DNA of 22,098 nt. Source: Pseudomonadota bacterium. GTDB taxonomy: Bacteria; Desulfobacterota; Desulfobacteria; Desulfobacterales; ETH-SRB1. Under the pieces are notes generated by a model that was not told the origin of the DNA, did no database searches, and was given only the letters and a program-made list of their open reading frames with translations. Shown here piece after piece: positions 14,841-22,098 of this stretch. How positions within the stretch are numbered: position 1 is the first letter of the stretch; the number at the start of each line of letters is the position of its first letter. A program made the translations under genes and the position numbers. The DNA is taken from NCBI GenBank assembly GCA_018897415.1, contig JAHIKR010000336.1:1-22098 (forward strand), written 5' to 3'.

Positions 14841-16750
14841 TGTGTGGAATCGCAGGTTTTTTCGGAGACTTCTCCAGTGCCTTGCTGGATAAAATGAACC
14901 GGGCAATAGCCCATCGCGGCCCTGACGACTCCGGAACCTGTTGGATACGTGACAGCGGCGTTGGCCTTGCGCATAGGCGACTTTCGATCCTCGATCTATC
15001 TCCCCTTGGCCATCAGCCAATGTGGGATCTCAACCAAACCGCAGTGGTAGTGTTCAATGGCGAGATTTATAACTATAGGGAACTGAAAGATGAATTGGTC
15101 GCTTCTGGTTTCTCCTTTGTCAGCCAATCCGATACAGAAGTCCTGCTAAATCTATATTTACGAGATGGGAAGGAGATGCTCGTCCAGTTGAACGGTATTT
15201 TTGCCTTTGCAATCTGGGATACGCGGAATGATACGCTGTTTATTGCCCGTGACGGCCTTGGCGTAAAACCGTTATATTATGTTCAAAATAATAATGGATT
15301 CTTATTTGCTTCCGAACTTAAAGCCATATTAAAAGAGCCAGGTGTTGATAGATCATTAGACTACCAGGCAGTTCATTATTATCTGTCTTATCTGTGGTCT
15401 CCTGCCCCTCATACCATGTTGAAATCGGTTTGCAAGCTGGAGCCGGGTTACGCGATGGTGGTCAGGGAGGGGAAAATCCAAAAGAAGTGGTGTTTTTATG
15501 ATCTTCCTTATGGGCAGCAAGTTTTTAATTCCTCAGAAAATGAAATAGCCGGAAGCCTTGCTGACAAAATCAAAGAGGCGGTACATCGTCAAATGGTGAG
15601 TGATGTGCCTGTGGGCGCTTTTCTTTCAGGTGGTCTTGACTCCAGCGCTGTGGTTGCCTTTGCCGGACAGATGAATCCCGATCAGAAGCTTGATTGCTTT
15701 ACCATTGGCTTTGAAAACAGTATTGGCAGATTTGATGGATTTACAGAGGATTTGCCTTATGCTCAAAAAGTGGCAAAATATTTAGGGGTAAATCTCCATA
15801 CTGTCACCGTGGGGCATGAAATGGTAAATAGAATTGAAGAAATGATCTATTTTCTTGATGAGCCCCAGGCTGACCCGGCCCCTTTGAATGCCCTATTTAT
15901 CAGCGAACTTGCCAGAGAGCATGGAATCAAGGTCTTGCTTTCCGGCGCCGGAGGGGATGATATATTCAGCGGTTATAGGCGGCACCATGCGTTGTTGCTG
16001 GAAAATTACTGGTCATGGCTTCCCAAAAGCGGGCTCAAGGCACTCCATATTTTAAGCAATAAGCTTCCTCAAAACAATTCGATTGGAAGGAGACTGGGAA
16101 AGGCATTTCGCTATGCCGACTGTAGCACCGAAGAAAGATTGATCAGCTATTTTTTATGGATTGATGAGAATACTCAGAGATCCCTTTATACTGATGATCT
16201 GAAAAATGCTCTTGCAGATACCAACTCAATTGATCCGTTAAGACAAACTTTAAGCAGAATTTCTGAAGAGAAAAATCCATTAAATCGTTTGCTCTATCTG
16301 GAGGCAAAACACTTTTTAGCGGATCATAATCTGAACTATACCGACAAAATGGGTATGGCTGCCGGCGTTGAGGTGAGGGTTCCCCTGCTTGACATGGAGT
16401 TAATTGATTTTGCGACCCGGATTCCGGCTCATTTGAAACAAAGGGGGGGGATTGGGAAATACATATTTAAAAAAGCTATGGAACCCTATCTTCCACATGA
16501 AGTTATTTACCGCCCTAAAAGTGGATTCGGGGCACCTCTCAGGCAATGGCTGCATAATGATCTGCAGGAAGTTGTTCTGGAAATACTGGGAGAAAGAAGC
16601 TTGAAAAATCGGGGGCTTTTTAATCCAAAGGCTGTGAGAAAATTGATTGATGATGATTACAGTGGCAAGGTTGATGCCAGTTACACTATCTTTTCGTTGA
16701 TGTGCATTGAATGGTGGCAGAGGATATTTTTGGATAGGGGTGGAATATGA
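14840..16750 (+). CDS. asnB: Asparagine synthase (glutamine-hydrolysing)-like amidotransferase
   Basis: A 636-residue two-domain enzyme. The Ntn glutaminase domain begins with the catalytic Cys2 (MCGIAGFFG), followed by RGPD at 26-29 and FNGEIYNY from residue 72. The synthetase domain has the PP-loop SGGLDSS at 263-269, then LPYAQKVAKYLG and LLSGAGGDDIFSGYRRH. All the key residues I can check are present. Glutamine-derived ammonia is passed to an adenylated carboxyl group. Housekeeping AsnB makes asparagine, but copies inside glycan clusters are thought to amidate uronic acids or similar carboxyls, which is my preferred reading here. The ATG shares a base with the preceding stop, with AAAGG upstream. 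A G8 tract (16443-16450) is in frame in KQRGGIGKY. Confidence 0.93.
   Translation: MCGIAGFFGDFSSALLDKMNRAIAHRGPDDSGTCWIRDSGVGLAHRRLSILDLSPLGHQPMWDLNQTAVVVFNGEIYNYRELKDELVASGFSFVSQSDTEVLLNLYLRDGKEMLVQLNGIFAFAIWDTRNDTLFIARDGLGVKPLYYVQNNNGFLFASELKAILKEPGVDRSLDYQAVHYYLSYLWSPAPHTMLKSVCKLEPGYAMVVREGKIQKKWCFYDLPYGQQVFNSSENEIAGSLADKIKEAVHRQMVSDVPVGAFLSGGLDSSAVVAFAGQMNPDQKLDCFTIGFENSIGRFDGFTEDLPYAQKVAKYLGVNLHTVTVGHEMVNRIEEMIYFLDEPQADPAPLNALFISELAREHGIKVLLSGAGGDDIFSGYRRHHALLLENYWSWLPKSGLKALHILSNKLPQNNSIGRRLGKAFRYADCSTEERLISYFLWIDENTQRSLYTDDLKNALADTNSIDPLRQTLSRISEEKNPLNRLLYLEAKHFLADHNLNYTDKMGMAAGVEVRVPLLDMELIDFATRIPAHLKQRGGIGKYIFKKAMEPYLPHEVIYRPKSGFGAPLRQWLHNDLQEVVLEILGERSLKNRGLFNPKAVRKLIDDDYSGKVDASYTIFSLMCIEWWQRIFLDRGGI
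16443..16450. repeat. G8 homopolymer tract inside asnB
   Basis: Eight consecutive G encode part of KQRGGIGKY in the synthetase domain, in frame. It is the same length as the tract that breaks the upstream methyltransferase. Loss or gain of one base would remove the last 100 or so residues. Confidence 0.65.
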
Positions 16751-16768
16751 ATGAATATTTAAAGGAAA

Positions 16769-16793
16769 GCTTGCTTTGTTAATAGAAGCGAGC
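16769..16793. repeat. Stem-loop between asnB and the oxidoreductase gene
   Basis: GCTTGCTT (16769-16776) pairs with AAGCGAGC (16786-16793) with one wobble around a 9-nt loop in the 59-bp gap. No T-run follows on the + strand, so read-through is likely. It may adjust the ratio of the two messages. The downstream ATG at 16810 lacks an obvious ribosome site. Confidence 0.35.
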
Positions 16794-16809
16794 AAATAAA
16801 TAGAAACTT

Positions 16810-19023
16810 ATGAAACAAATCATCCAATCATACAAAACAGGTGAGATGAAACTCGAAGAAGTTCCTCGTCCGCAAGTAGCTCCAGGCATGCTGCTATTAG
16901 AGACAAAGGCTTCCATTGTTTCCGCCGGCACTGAAAAAATGCTCGTCGATCTGGCAAAAAAATCTCTTCTCGGCAAAGCAAAGGCACGACCAGACCTGGT
17001 GAAGAAGGTCATTGCAACTGCCATGAAAGAAGGCATTACCAATACCCTGCAAAAAGTTCGCAGCAAATTAGACACTCCAATCCCCTTGGGCTATTCATGT
17101 GCAGGAATTGTAAGGGCGGTTGGTAGCGGTGTGGATGAGTTTCAGGTCGGGGATTTTGTTGCTTGTGGCGGGGCCGGATATGCCAATCATGCAGAATATA
17201 ATGTGGTTCCGAAAAATCTTTGCGTGAAAATTCCATTCCAGCACACGCAAGAGCCACTATCTTTTGAGGAGGCGGCTTTTGCTACTGTTGGCGCTATAGC
17301 CCTCCAGGGTGTGCGCCAGGCAACACTGTCTCTTGGTGAGCGCGTTTGTGTTATCGGGCTGGGTCTTTTGGGGCAATTAACATTCCAGCTTTGCAAGGCA
17401 AATGGTTGTCAGGTTATAGGCGCGGATATTGATCCTGATAAAATTAATCTTGCAAAAAAGCTTGGTGTGGATGCGGCTGTACACAGTAATGAATTGGATG
17501 ATAAATCAGCCCAATTCACTAATGGAGTCGGTGCTGATGCTGTGATTATCACTGCCGCTGCCCATGACAGCCGGCTCATAACCTTAGCCGGAGAAATATC
17601 CAGGAACAAAGGTCGTGTAGTGGTCGTTGGCCTTGTTGGAATGGATATTCCGCGAGATATTTACTACAAGAAAGAACTTGATCTGCGTCTTTCCATGTCT
17701 TACGGCCCTGGCCGCTATGATGTAGAATATGAAGAACGGGGCCATGACTACCCTTTACCATATGTACGCTGGACCGAGCAGCGAAACATGCAGGCCTTTC
17801 TGGAACTGGTAGCTGCCGGTCGAGTCGATGTTCGTTCCCTGATTACGCATCGTTTTCCATTTGAAAAAGCTTTAGACGCCTATGATATGATCCTTGGAGG
17901 CAAAGAGTCCTATCTGGGTCTGGTTTTGGAGTACTCCCCTCAACCAGAGTCCCGGAAAATTGTTGTCAATGATCGTTCTACAACTCTGTCCAGCGATGAA
18001 ATCGGCCTTGGGGTCATTGGTGCGGGTAATTTCGCAAAAAGCATTCTACTTCCCGGATTTGCAAGACAACAAAAAGTCAAACTGCAAGGGGTAACCACAG
18101 CCAGTGGAATGAGCGCCAAGGCAGTTGCTGAACAGTTCAATTTTGCCTATTGCGCGGATAGTAAGGAAGAAATACTGGCGGATAAGTCAGTGAACACCGT
18201 TCTGATCGCTACCCGGCACGATCTGCACGGGCCGCTGGTAGAGCAGGCCCTAAGAGCTGGAAAACATGTTTTTGTTGAAAAACCACTCTGCTTAACAGTC
18301 CAGGAATTGGGAGAAATTTTTGATATTTACAACTCGCAACCCGCAACCCGCAACCCGCAACCCGTTCTAATGGTTGGTTTTAACCGAAGGTTCTCCCCAT
18401 TTATCCAAAAAGTTAAGAAGGTTCTTTCTACCCGGACGACCCCGCTTGTGGCTTCTTATCGTATCAATGCCGGTTTTATCCCAAAGGATTCTTGGGTTCA
18501 GGATCCGGTTCAGGGGGGAGGTAGAATCCTGGGCGAGGTGTGCCACTTTGTGGATACTCTTAGATTTCTGGTGGGCGCTCCGGTTCGAACAGTTCAGGCC
18601 GCGTGCATTCAAACAGACAACAAGACACAAACCAATCGGGATTCAGTCGCCATTACCTTGACTTATGCTGACGGCTCGGTGGGGACTATCCTTTACCATG
18701 CCTTGGGAAATCCGGAATACCCAAAGGAGCAACTGGAAATCGCCGCAGACGGCATAATCATAGCCCTGGATGATTATCGTCAACTGGAAATCTATGGCAG
18801 AAAAAAGGAAAAATTCAAAACCAAACAGGACAAGGGTTTTAACGCAGAAATAGATGCCTTTGTCAGCGCTGTTACGAACGGCGGTCCTGCGCCTGTTCCC
18901 TTTCCCGAGCTGGTTGAAACAACCGAAGTGACCTTTGCGATACATAGAGCTCTTGATACAGGACAGATGATCAATCTGGTTGATTTCGCCGCAGAAATAT
19001 TCCCTTCGGCCTCGTCATCGTAA
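16810..19023 (+). CDS. Bi-domain oxidoreductase (MDR dehydrogenase fused to Gfo/Idh/MocA)
   Basis: A 737-residue fusion. The first ~375 residues are a medium-chain dehydrogenase/reductase: GroES-like N-terminal domain with LGYSCAGIV, then a Rossmann fold with GLGLLG at 183-188. The catalytic zinc ligands of classical alcohol dehydrogenases are not evident. The second half is a Gfo/Idh/MocA oxidoreductase: GAGNFA at 404-409, EKP at 490-492, and GFNRRFSP just after. The fusion recurs in surface-polysaccharide clusters, often beside heparinase II/III genes, and presumably oxidises or epimerises a nucleotide-linked or polymer-bound sugar with NAD(P). Residues 509-518 (SQPATRNPQP) come from a 7-bp tandem repeat inserted before the strand LMVGF. 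The stop overlaps the ribosome site of the next gene. Confidence 0.92.
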   Translation: MKQIIQSYKTGEMKLEEVPRPQVAPGMLLLETKASIVSAGTEKMLVDLAKKSLLGKAKARPDLVKKVIATAMKEGITNTLQKVRSKLDTPIPLGYSCAGIVRAVGSGVDEFQVGDFVACGGAGYANHAEYNVVPKNLCVKIPFQHTQEPLSFEEAAFATVGAIALQGVRQATLSLGERVCVIGLGLLGQLTFQLCKANGCQVIGADIDPDKINLAKKLGVDAAVHSNELDDKSAQFTNGVGADAVIITAAAHDSRLITLAGEISRNKGRVVVVGLVGMDIPRDIYYKKELDLRLSMSYGPGRYDVEYEERGHDYPLPYVRWTEQRNMQAFLELVAAGRVDVRSLITHRFPFEKALDAYDMILGGKESYLGLVLEYSPQPESRKIVVNDRSTTLSSDEIGLGVIGAGNFAKSILLPGFARQQKVKLQGVTTASGMSAKAVAEQFNFAYCADSKEEILADKSVNTVLIATRHDLHGPLVEQALRAGKHVFVEKPLCLTVQELGEIFDIYNSQPATRNPQPVLMVGFNRRFSPFIQKVKKVLSTRTTPLVASYRINAGFIPKDSWVQDPVQGGGRILGEVCHFVDTLRFLVGAPVRTVQAACIQTDNKTQTNRDSVAITLTYADGSVGTILYHALGNPEYPKEQLEIAADGIIIALDDYRQLEIYGRKKEKFKTKQDKGFNAEIDAFVSAVTNGGPAPVPFPELVETTEVTFAIHRALDTGQMINLVDFAAEIFPSASSS
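18335..18362. repeat. Perfect 7-bp tandem repeat inside the oxidoreductase gene
   Basis: Four perfect units of CGCAACC (18335-18341, 18342-18348, 18349-18355, 18356-18362), followed by a partial unit. Because 7 is not a multiple of 3, the same unit is read in all three frames, giving SQPATRNPQP. Adding or losing one unit shifts the frame; three units restore it. Confidence 0.85.
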
Positions 19024-19033
19024 GGTATTCTTA

Positions 19034-20755
19034 ATGAATTCCGGCAATTTTCTCCTCTTTCTTCGCACAATTTCATATCTCAGACTTGAACAGATTTTAT
19101 ATCGAGTGTGGTACGCAATTCGGGTAAGATGTTCGAGTCGCTTGTGTTCGGATTCACACAATATTCCGGATGGTATCGATTGGATACCTCTCAAGCCTGA
19201 TACGCCGTTTCTCTCTTATGCCTGGTGGGATGATAATGAAATTGCCCGGGGTTGTTTTTGTTTTCTTAATGAAACGATTGAATATGGCGCTGATGTTAAT
19301 TGGCAGGCCCAAGATAGAGGAAGACTCTGGCGATACAACCTGCATTATTTTCAATACCTTCATCCTAAAGGCGGATTAGATTCCGATATCGGTCTTCGTT
19401 TGATACGCCACTGGGTCGATCATAATCCGCCTGGGGCCAAGGATGCGTGGGATCCTTTTCCCATATCGCTTCGTCTGGTCAACTGGATCAAATACCTGAG
19501 CAATATCTCTTTGCCAAAGACAGAGTCTAAGCCTTTAGTGCTGTCTGCTTATCAACAGGCTTTGTGGCTTGAGCGGTCTTTTGAATATCATCTTTTGGGA
19601 AATCACCTGTTTAAGAATGCAAAAGCGCTGGTTTTCTCAGGACTTTTTTTTAAAGGGCCGGATGCAGAGCGATGGCTGGCCAAGGGGCTACGTCTTTTGA
19701 ATCAAGAGATAAGCGAGCAGATTCTGTCTGATGGCGGACATTTTGAGAGAAGCCCCATGTATCACAGTATGATTCTGGAAGATTGCCTGGATTTACTCAA
19801 TGTCTGCAAGCCACAGCCCCATTCGGATCTCAAAAATCTTAGCGGTCAATTACAGAAAGTCTGCAAAAAAATGGTTGTGTTTTTAAAAGCAATGACTCAC
19901 CCGGATGACCGGATTTCCCTTTTTAATGATGCCGCGTTTGGGATTGAGGCTGAACCAACAGATTTGATTAAATATTACAAACGTATCACTGGAGAAAGTA
20001 TTCCCGAGGATAAGGATTCTGTCTGTTCATTTCCGGATACCGGCTATTATGTTCTAAAGCCAACTCCTGACAGTCGGATGCTGATCGACTGCGGGTCCAT
20101 CGGGCCAGACTATCAGCCCGGCCATGCTCATTGCGATACGCTCAGCTTTGAGCTCTCCTTAAAAGGGCGGCGGGTGATTGTGGATTCAGGTTGTTTTGAA
20201 TATGAAGACGGTTCCATACGTCAATACAATCGGGGTAATGCAGGGCACAATACCCTGACAATTGATGGACAAAATCAGTCCGAGGTTTGGGAAGCTCACC
20301 GTTGCGCCCGAAGAGCACGTCCCCTCTATGCTAATTTGAATAAAGAGCCGGACGGCTCACTTGTATTTGAAGGCGCTCATGATGGCTACAAGCGCCTCAA
20401 GGGGAAGCCTATCCATCATCGTCGGATTAGATGGTTTGGCGATAAATGCCTGATTGAAGATAGAGTCGAAGGCAAAGGTCATCATGAGATCGAATCTCGC
20501 CTCCATATTCATCCTTCTCTTTCCGTTGATTATACAGGCGAAGAAATAATCGTCAGGGATGAGCAGGACATGTTGGTGAGAATCACCTTGCCTGGGAATG
20601 GTCGGATCGAAAAAACAGAAGGCTGGTATTGCCCTGAATTTGGTATCAAGAAGCCTTGCGTTGTACTGACAACCATACACAAAAATGTTCCCCTTCCATT
20701 CAAATGCGGTTGGATCTTCAACATCCACAAAGCAAAGACACTTTCAGACGAATAA
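19034..20755 (+). CDS. Heparinase II/III family protein
   Basis: A protein of 573 residues. The ATG at 19034 has TAAGGT 7 nt upstream, overlapping the preceding stop; the in-frame ATG at 18980 lies inside the previous gene. The N-terminal (alpha/alpha) toroid shows RYNLHYFQYL, LLGNHLFKNAKAL (Asn190-His191) and DGGHFERSPMYH (His236, Tyr243, His244). The C-terminal beta-sandwich domain shows DYQPGHAHCDTLSFEL (Tyr360, His364, His366, Asp368), then VIVDSGCFEY and RGNAGHNTLTIDG. These are the conserved blocks of the Hepar_II_III family, whose lyases cleave uronic-acid polysaccharides by beta-elimination. No signal peptide is clear, so it may act on precursors or be exported in another way. Cluster-encoded members may be polymer editing or length-control enzymes. 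Confidence 0.92.
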   Translation: MNSGNFLLFLRTISYLRLEQILYRVWYAIRVRCSSRLCSDSHNIPDGIDWIPLKPDTPFLSYAWWDDNEIARGCFCFLNETIEYGADVNWQAQDRGRLWRYNLHYFQYLHPKGGLDSDIGLRLIRHWVDHNPPGAKDAWDPFPISLRLVNWIKYLSNISLPKTESKPLVLSAYQQALWLERSFEYHLLGNHLFKNAKALVFSGLFFKGPDAERWLAKGLRLLNQEISEQILSDGGHFERSPMYHSMILEDCLDLLNVCKPQPHSDLKNLSGQLQKVCKKMVVFLKAMTHPDDRISLFNDAAFGIEAEPTDLIKYYKRITGESIPEDKDSVCSFPDTGYYVLKPTPDSRMLIDCGSIGPDYQPGHAHCDTLSFELSLKGRRVIVDSGCFEYEDGSIRQYNRGNAGHNTLTIDGQNQSEVWEAHRCARRARPLYANLNKEPDGSLVFEGAHDGYKRLKGKPIHHRRIRWFGDKCLIEDRVEGKGHHEIESRLHIHPSLSVDYTGEEIIVRDEQDMLVRITLPGNGRIEKTEGWYCPEFGIKKPCVVLTTIHKNVPLPFKCGWIFNIHKAKTLSDE

Positions 20756-20765
20756 ATTTCCACAG

Positions 20766-20794
20766 TTGACGATCTTAACTACCTTAGCTACATT
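20766..20794 (+). promoter_or_regulatory. Candidate promoter before the last GT4 gene
   Basis: TTGACG (20766-20771, five of six) and TACATT (20789-20794, four of six) are separated by 17 bp in the 80-bp gap. It would give a leader of about 35 nt. The downstream ATG has no visible Shine-Dalgarno sequence, so its translation signals are weak. Confidence 0.45.
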
Positions 20795-20835
20795 TAACCA
20801 ATCCAACCAATAAAACAATTTTTACCTAAAATTAC

Positions 20836-22059
20836 ATGCACATACTGTTCCTGACTCATTACTTCCCGCCTGAAGTCAATGCCCCTGCTACCAGAACTTA
20901 TGAGAATGCAAGAAGGTGGGTGAGGGCAGGGCACAGGGTAACTATAATAACATGCGCGCCCAATCATCCCAGAGGAGTTGTGTACCCAGGCTTTTCTAAC
21001 CGGATTTGGCAAAGGGATGAAAATGACGGCATCAGGGTGTTGCGGGTTTTTACATACCTCAGCGCCAATAAAGGCTTTCTGAAACGAACCGCCAATTATA
21101 TCTCTTATATGTTTTCAGCGACTTTGCTGTGTTCGCTGGTGCAAGGCGTGGACGTGGTGGTCTCCACTTCTCCGCAGTTTTTTTGCGGCATGGCCGGTTT
21201 CTGGGTGTCTCGTCTGAAGCGCCGTCCGTGGGTCCTGGAAATAAGAGATCTGTGGCCGGAATCCATTATCACAGTGGGTGCCATAAAACAGCGCAGAATA
21301 ATAAAGATGCTGGAAAAACTGGAGAGCTTTCTGTATCTAAAGGCCGATCACATTGTGTCGGTAACCCGTTCTTTTAAACTTCATATTATAAAAAAGGGTG
21401 TGATGCCGGAACGTATCTCCGTCGTAACCAATGGAGCTGATTTTGACAAATTTAATCCTTTGCCGAAACAGAATGACACTTCAAAGGAGTTCGGTCTTGA
21501 AGACAAATTCGTAGTCTCCTACATTGGAACGCATGGCATGGCCCACTCCCTGCAAACGGTATTAAAAGCGGCAAATCTTCTGAAAACAGAAAAACAGATC
21601 GTCTTCCTGCTCGTGGGAGACGGCGCCGAACGCGATAATCTGGTGAAAGAAAAAGAGGCCCTCGGCCTGGAAAATGTCCTTATGCTTCCTCAGCAACCTA
21701 AAGAAAAGATGCCCGAGTTTCTGGCTGCCTCAGATGCCTGTATGATACTTTTAAAGAAAAGCGATCTGTTTAAGACTGTTATCCCTTCTAAGATATTCGA
21801 AACAATGGCCATGGAGCGCCCGATAATTCTGGGAGTTGAGGGGGAAAGCAGGGAGATTATAGAAAAAGCAAAAAGCGGTCTTTGCATTGAACCGGAAAAT
21901 CACCAGCAGTTGGCAGAGGCAGTGCTCAGGCTGTACAACGATCCAAAACTCTCGGAGAGCCTTGGCCGTAATGGAAGGCGATTCGTGAAAGATAACTTCG
22001 ATCGGGACAAACTGGCTGAAACTTATCTTGGTATTTTACAACAAGTGCACAGGGGTTGA
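20836..22059 (+). CDS. GT4 family glycosyltransferase (WbuB-like)
   Basis: A 407-residue GT-B transferase. It opens with MHILFLTHYFPPEVNAPATR, the signature of the WbuB-like GT4 group, whose characterised relatives transfer amino-deoxy sugars. Further blocks: VVVSTSPQFFCGMAGFWVSR, WVLEIRDLWPESI (the 'E.RD.WP' motif), VTNGADFDKF, VSYIGTHGMAHSLQTVL, FLLVGDGAERDNL and IPSKIFETMAMERPI, where the 'PSK..E' Glu binds the donor. All blocks are in family order and the length is normal. The gene comes 80 bp after the heparinase-like gene with a possible promoter of its own. The oxidoreductase, heparinase and this transferase form a grouping seen in other exopolysaccharide clusters, so they likely act on the same sugar. 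Confidence 0.92.
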   Translation: MHILFLTHYFPPEVNAPATRTYENARRWVRAGHRVTIITCAPNHPRGVVYPGFSNRIWQRDENDGIRVLRVFTYLSANKGFLKRTANYISYMFSATLLCSLVQGVDVVVSTSPQFFCGMAGFWVSRLKRRPWVLEIRDLWPESIITVGAIKQRRIIKMLEKLESFLYLKADHIVSVTRSFKLHIIKKGVMPERISVVTNGADFDKFNPLPKQNDTSKEFGLEDKFVVSYIGTHGMAHSLQTVLKAANLLKTEKQIVFLLVGDGAERDNLVKEKEALGLENVLMLPQQPKEKMPEFLAASDACMILLKKSDLFKTVIPSKIFETMAMERPIILGVEGESREIIEKAKSGLCIEPENHQQLAEAVLRLYNDPKLSESLGRNGRRFVKDNFDRDKLAETYLGILQQVHRG

Positions 22060-22098
22060 GATCAGAGGTCGGAAACAAGGGCGAAGAGGGCTGTTTTG

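Noticed and set aside
14840..16750. asnB as a marker of an exosortase/PEP-CTERM locus
   Set aside because: AsnB-like genes occur there, but no exosortase, PEP-CTERM protein or XrtA-type chain-length genes are visible in the window.

Overview
The window is a surface-polysaccharide (O-antigen, capsule or exopolysaccharide) biosynthesis locus from a Gram-negative-type bacterium. The gene styles suggest a Desulfobacterota/deltaproteobacterial relative: a fused medium-chain dehydrogenase/Gfo-Idh oxidoreductase, heparinase II/III inside a glycan cluster, CxxC-headed methyltransferases and heptanucleotide repeats. That placement is an inference, because no rRNA or marker gene is present. Every gene I can support is on the + strand.

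Left edge (1-1495). A strong intrinsic terminator closes an upstream transcript. A compact RelB/RelE-like toxin-antitoxin pair follows (211-692). An 800-bp non-coding stretch then holds a degenerate 7-bp tandem repeat, three copies of a ~63-bp direct repeat, and between copies 2 and 3 a decayed fragment resembling a glycosyltransferase C-terminus. This looks like a recombination-prone island boundary.

Central part (1496-12872). An AT-rich secreted right-handed beta-helix protein comes first. After a 317-bp gap with a plausible promoter come a Wzy/WaaL-like membrane protein and a Wzx-like flippase, then a degenerate gap and an AT-rich methyltransferase that looks acquired. Next is a tightly packed set: an unrecognised, probably frameshifted protein; a GT4 glycosyltransferase; an unrecognised helical protein that may be an (alpha/alpha)6 enzyme; and two more GT4 transferases. 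The last four of these genes overlap by a few bases.

Right part (13059-22059). A zinc-ribbon/SAM methyltransferase is split by a frameshift at a G8 tract and overlaps a WaaE-like GT2 transferase. That gene abuts an AsnB-type amidotransferase. Then come a 737-residue bi-domain oxidoreductase carrying an in-frame 7-bp tandem repeat, a heparinase II/III-family protein and a GT4 transferase.

Working model: five glycosyltransferases assemble a repeat unit on a lipid carrier. The methyltransferases, the AsnB-like enzyme (possible uronic-acid amidation) and the oxidoreductase modify or supply sugars. Wzx flips the unit and the Wzy/WaaL-like protein polymerises or ligates it. The beta-helix, helical and heparinase-like proteins may cleave or epimerise the polymer. 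No initiating phosphoglycosyltransferase, Wza/Wzc exporter or exosortase is seen, so the cluster probably continues outside the window. The most notable features are simple-sequence tracts (G8 and 7-bp repeats) inside coding regions, which could make the surface glycan phase-variable, and two protein families I cannot identify.
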